Shown here one piece after another: positions 62,124 through 64,000 of a stretch of 64,000 bases of DNA (its first letter is position 1; the number at the start of each line of letters is the position of its first letter). This DNA comes from Microbacterium sp. LWH11-1.2. GTDB lineage: Bacteria > Actinomycetota > Actinomycetes > Actinomycetales > Microbacteriaceae. Made by a program: the position numbers and the translations under genes. A model generated the notes under the pieces. It ran no database searches. It saw only the letters and a program-made list of their open reading frames with translations, and was not told where the DNA came from. The stretch is from positions 3,844,001-3,908,000 of the forward strand of contig NZ_CP151636.1 in NCBI RefSeq assembly GCF_038397745.1, given 5' to 3'.

Positions 62124-62983
62124 ACACGCCAGACCCGGTCGTTGAGCGAGCGGAGCGAGACGAAACGCACGACATCCACGGCGACGTGACCGTCGACGCG
62201 CTGCAGCTCAGCGATGAGCTCTCCGGCACAGGCGCGATCGCCGCGTCCGCCGACATCGCCGAGTACGCGCTCCGCCTCGGCGACGACGCGCTGATCCTCT
62301 CGCAGCAGCTCGGCGCCTGGATCTCCCGCGCACCCGAGCTCGAGGAAGACGTGGCGCTCGGCAACATCGCCCTCGATCTACTCGGCCATGCCCGCTCGCT
62401 CCTGCACTACGCAGGCTCCTATGACGGCCGGAGCGAAGACGACCTCGCGTTCTTCCGCGACGAGCCCGAGTTCCGGTGCGCCTGGATCGTGCAGCAGCCC
62501 AACGGCGATTTCGCGCAGACCATCGCCCGGCAGTTCGTCGTGTCGACGTACATGTTCGAGCTCTACTCGGCGCTGCGGACGAGCAGTGACGAGACGTTCG
62601 CGGCGATCGCCGAGAAGTCTCTGAAAGAGGTCGACTACCACCGCGATCACGCCGTGCAGTGGATGCTGCGCCTCGCCGGCGGCACGGAGGAGTCGCGAGC
62701 CCGGGTCATCCGCGCGACCGGTGACGTCTGGCCGTACGTCGACGAGCTGTTCCGCGACGACGATCTGATCGACCGGCTGGGCGATGCCGCCGTGCGCCCG
62801 TCGAGCCTGCGCGCGGGCTTCGACGGTGTGGTCGACACGGTGTTCGCCGAGGCCGAGTTGGCCGTGCCGCCGGTGGCCGCCTCTTCCGCCGGAGGACGGC
62901 GCGGAGCACACGCGACTCCCCTGGGCCATATCCTCGCCGAGATGCAGGTACTCGCGCGTCGGCATCCGGGGGCGTCATGGTGA
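62120..62983 (+). CDS. paaC: Phenylacetyl-CoA epoxidase structural subunit PaaC
   Basis: A 287-residue helical subunit pairing with PaaA. YALRLGDDALILSQQLGAWISRAPELEEDVALGNIALDLLGHARSLL, then SLKEVDYHRDHAVQWMLRLAGGTEESRARV are family blocks; the metal ligands are mostly lost, as usual for PaaC. A GTG start shares GTGA with the paaB stop. The N-terminal extension (residues about 6-17, PVVERAERDETH) is encoded by half of the interspersed repeat and makes the protein longer than most PaaC. It overlaps paaD by seven bases. Confidence 0.93.
   Translation: MNTPDPVVERAERDETHDIHGDVTVDALQLSDELSGTGAIAASADIAEYALRLGDDALILSQQLGAWISRAPELEEDVALGNIALDLLGHARSLLHYAGSYDGRSEDDLAFFRDEPEFRCAWIVQQPNGDFAQTIARQFVVSTYMFELYSALRTSSDETFAAIAEKSLKEVDYHRDHAVQWMLRLAGGTEESRARVIRATGDVWPYVDELFRDDDLIDRLGDAAVRPSSLRAGFDGVVDTVFAEAELAVPPVAASSAGGRRGAHATPLGHILAEMQVLARRHPGASW
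62137..62167 (+). repeat. Interspersed repeat half inside paaC
   Basis: Begins GGTCGTTGAGCGAGCG and continues GAGCGAGACGAAACG. It is the partner type of the repeat seen (inverted) as TCTCGCTTCGCTCGCTC at 28267-28283. In frame it codes VVERAERDET near the PaaC N-terminus. Confidence 0.8.
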
Positions 62984-63489
62984 CCCTCACTCCGACGCAG
63001 GCGGCATGGCGGATCGCCGCCGCCGTCCCCGACCCCGAGGTTCCCGTCCTCACGATCGAGGACCTCGGGGTGCTCCGCGCGGTCGAGGCCGACGGCGACC
63101 GTGTGCGCGTCGACATCACGCCGACGTACAGCGGATGCCCGGCGATGGACACGATCCGCGACGACGTGATCATGTCGCTGACGGCGGCGGGCTTCGCGGA
63201 GGTCGACGTGCGCTTCGTCCTCTCCCCCGCCTGGACGACGGACTGGATGACGGATGCCGGCAAGAAGAAGCTCGAGGCCTACGGCATCGCGCCGCCCTCC
63301 GGCCGCGCCGCTACGGGGTCCCTGAGGCTGTCGAAGGGCGGCCCGATCCGGCTGTCCTTGAGCGTGCGCTGCCCCCGCTGCGGATCTCTCGACACGCACG
63401 AGGTCTCCCGCTTCGGCTCCACCTCCTGCAAGTCCCTGTTCGAGTGCCGCGCCTGCCTCGAGCCCTTCGACCACTTCAAGGTGCACTGA
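62977..63489 (+). CDS. paaD: PaaD, iron-sulfur/maturation protein for the epoxidase
   Basis: A 170-residue protein. The N-terminal MIP18/DUF59 domain reads VPDPEVPVLTIEDLGVLRAV with PTYSGCPAMDTI (Cys), and the C-terminal zinc ribbon has CPRCGSLDTHEVSRFGSTSCKSLFECRACLEPFDHFK. PaaD helps to mature the epoxidase system, probably the PaaE cluster. Between the two domains, GSLRLSKG is coded by a repeat copy. The ATG overlaps paaC by seven bases and the end shares one base with paaE. Confidence 0.95.
   Translation: MVTLTPTQAAWRIAAAVPDPEVPVLTIEDLGVLRAVEADGDRVRVDITPTYSGCPAMDTIRDDVIMSLTAAGFAEVDVRFVLSPAWTTDWMTDAGKKKLEAYGIAPPSGRAATGSLRLSKGGPIRLSLSVRCPRCGSLDTHEVSRFGSTSCKSLFECRACLEPFDHFKVH
63317..63338 (-). 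repeat. Short interspersed repeat inside paaD
   Basis: Inverted copy (GGTCCCTGAGGCTGTCGAAG plus GG), one base changed from the consensus. It codes for GSLRLSKG in the linker between the DUF59 domain and the zinc ribbon, where an insertion would be tolerated. Confidence 0.85.
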
Positions 63490-64000
63490 TGTCGCTCTTC
63501 TCCTCCGCGCGAGCCGCCGCCTCGGCATCCGTCCCGCCGCATCGCTTGCCCGGCGAGCGCACGCGCGCCCGCTTCCACACGCTCACGGTCGAGGACGTGC
63601 GTCCGCTCACCGACGACGCCGTCGAGGTGACCTTCACCGTGCCGGCCGAGCTCGCCGACGACTACGACCATCTCCCCGGCCAGTACGTGGCGCTGCGCAC
63701 GACGCTCGAGGGCACGGAGGTGCGCCGCTCGTACTCGCTGTGCCGAGCTCCCGAGCACCGCACCGACGGCCGGCCGACCCGGCTCAGCGTCGCGGTGAAG
63801 CGCGACGAGGGCGGCCTGTTCTCGACCTGGGCGCAGACCGGCCTGCATCCCGGGTTCGAGATCGAGGTGATGAGCCCGCAGGGCACCTTCACGTCGGGCC
63901 TCGACGATCTCGATCACAAGCACGTGGTCGGCATCGCCGCGGGCTCCGGCATCACGCCGCTCATGGCGCTCGCACACACGGTGCTCACCCGGTCGACGAC
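63489..64000 (+). CDS. paaE: PaaE reductase, N-terminal part (cut by window end)
   Basis: The first 170 residues of the NAD(P)H-dependent reductase that feeds electrons to the epoxidase. The FAD-binding barrel includes LPGQYVALRTTLEG and RRSYSLCRAP; GGLFSTWAQTGLHPGFEIEVMSPQGTF follows, and the NAD domain begins VVGIAAGSGITPLMALAHTVL. The plant-type 2Fe-2S domain is outside the window. It starts in TGATG with paaD. paaK (phenylacetate-CoA ligase) is not seen and might lie beyond. Confidence 0.94.
   Translation, partial: MSLFSSARAAASASVPPHRLPGERTRARFHTLTVEDVRPLTDDAVEVTFTVPAELADDYDHLPGQYVALRTTLEGTEVRRSYSLCRAPEHRTDGRPTRLSVAVKRDEGGLFSTWAQTGLHPGFEIEVMSPQGTFTSGLDDLDHKHVVGIAAGSGITPLMALAHTVLTRST

Overview
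The window is high-GC DNA from an actinobacterium, most likely Microbacterium or a close relative in Microbacteriaceae. This rests on strong G/C third positions, a DUF222/13E12-type HNH gene with an actinobacterial SOS box, leaderless promoters, paired SMR genes and a short interspersed repeat (TTCGACAGGCTCAGGGACC and relatives). I saw no rRNA, tRNA, CRISPR array or transposase. No gene-free stretch exceeds about 250 bases.

Layout: 1-7.1 kb, a minus-strand operon for a peptide/nickel-type ABC importer (binding protein, permease, permease-ATPase fusion, ATPase), followed by a TetR regulator, an alpha/beta hydrolase and a truncated O-methyltransferase. 7.3-9.5 kb, an SOS-type HNH gene divergent from a coupled SMR efflux pair. 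9.5-16.6 kb, a catabolic-looking set: two aldo/keto reductases, an SDR, a zinc alcohol dehydrogenase, two coupled esterases and an MFS exporter. 16.7-20.6 kb, an SDR, a membrane protein, a TetR regulator and a copper amine oxidase; two matching operators link the last three. 20.6-23.4 kb, MurNAc-6-P etherase, an amino-sugar kinase and an RpiR regulator. 23.4-24.5 kb, a DUF998 membrane protein.

24.6-42.0 kb is an amine/amide-type catabolic region: an AraC/FeaR-like regulator, two MoaF paralogues, a SnoaL-like protein, a LivJ-H-MG-F importer, a HAD phosphatase, two SDRs, an APC permease, a YtcJ/NfdA-like amidohydrolase, a GMC oxidoreductase, an aldehyde dehydrogenase and a TetR regulator. 42.0-51.5 kb: an Lrp regulator divergent from eight overlapping genes (2-oxoacid dehydrogenase E1alpha, E1beta and E2, thiolase, enoyl-CoA hydratase, 3-hydroxyacyl-CoA dehydrogenase, PaaZ, PaaI). 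51.5-60.8 kb: a sensor-type lipoprotein, DhaK-DhaL and a DhaM-HPr-EI fusion with a divergent IclR regulator, a RecQ-phosphoribosyltransferase fusion and a small unknown protein. 60.8-64.0 kb: paaABCDE, with paaE cut by the window end.

Inferred theme: amines or formamides are imported and oxidised (amidohydrolase, copper amine oxidase, aldehyde dehydrogenase) to aryl acids that enter the phenylacetyl-CoA epoxidation route (PaaABCDE, PaaZ, beta-oxidation enzymes). The 2-oxoacid dehydrogenase inside the paa operon might supply phenylacetyl-CoA or branched acyl-CoA directly. The main oddities are repeats read through in frame inside paa genes, several transporter and kinase fusions, a run of TANNNT-N6-start leaderless promoters, and several well-formed palindromic operators.
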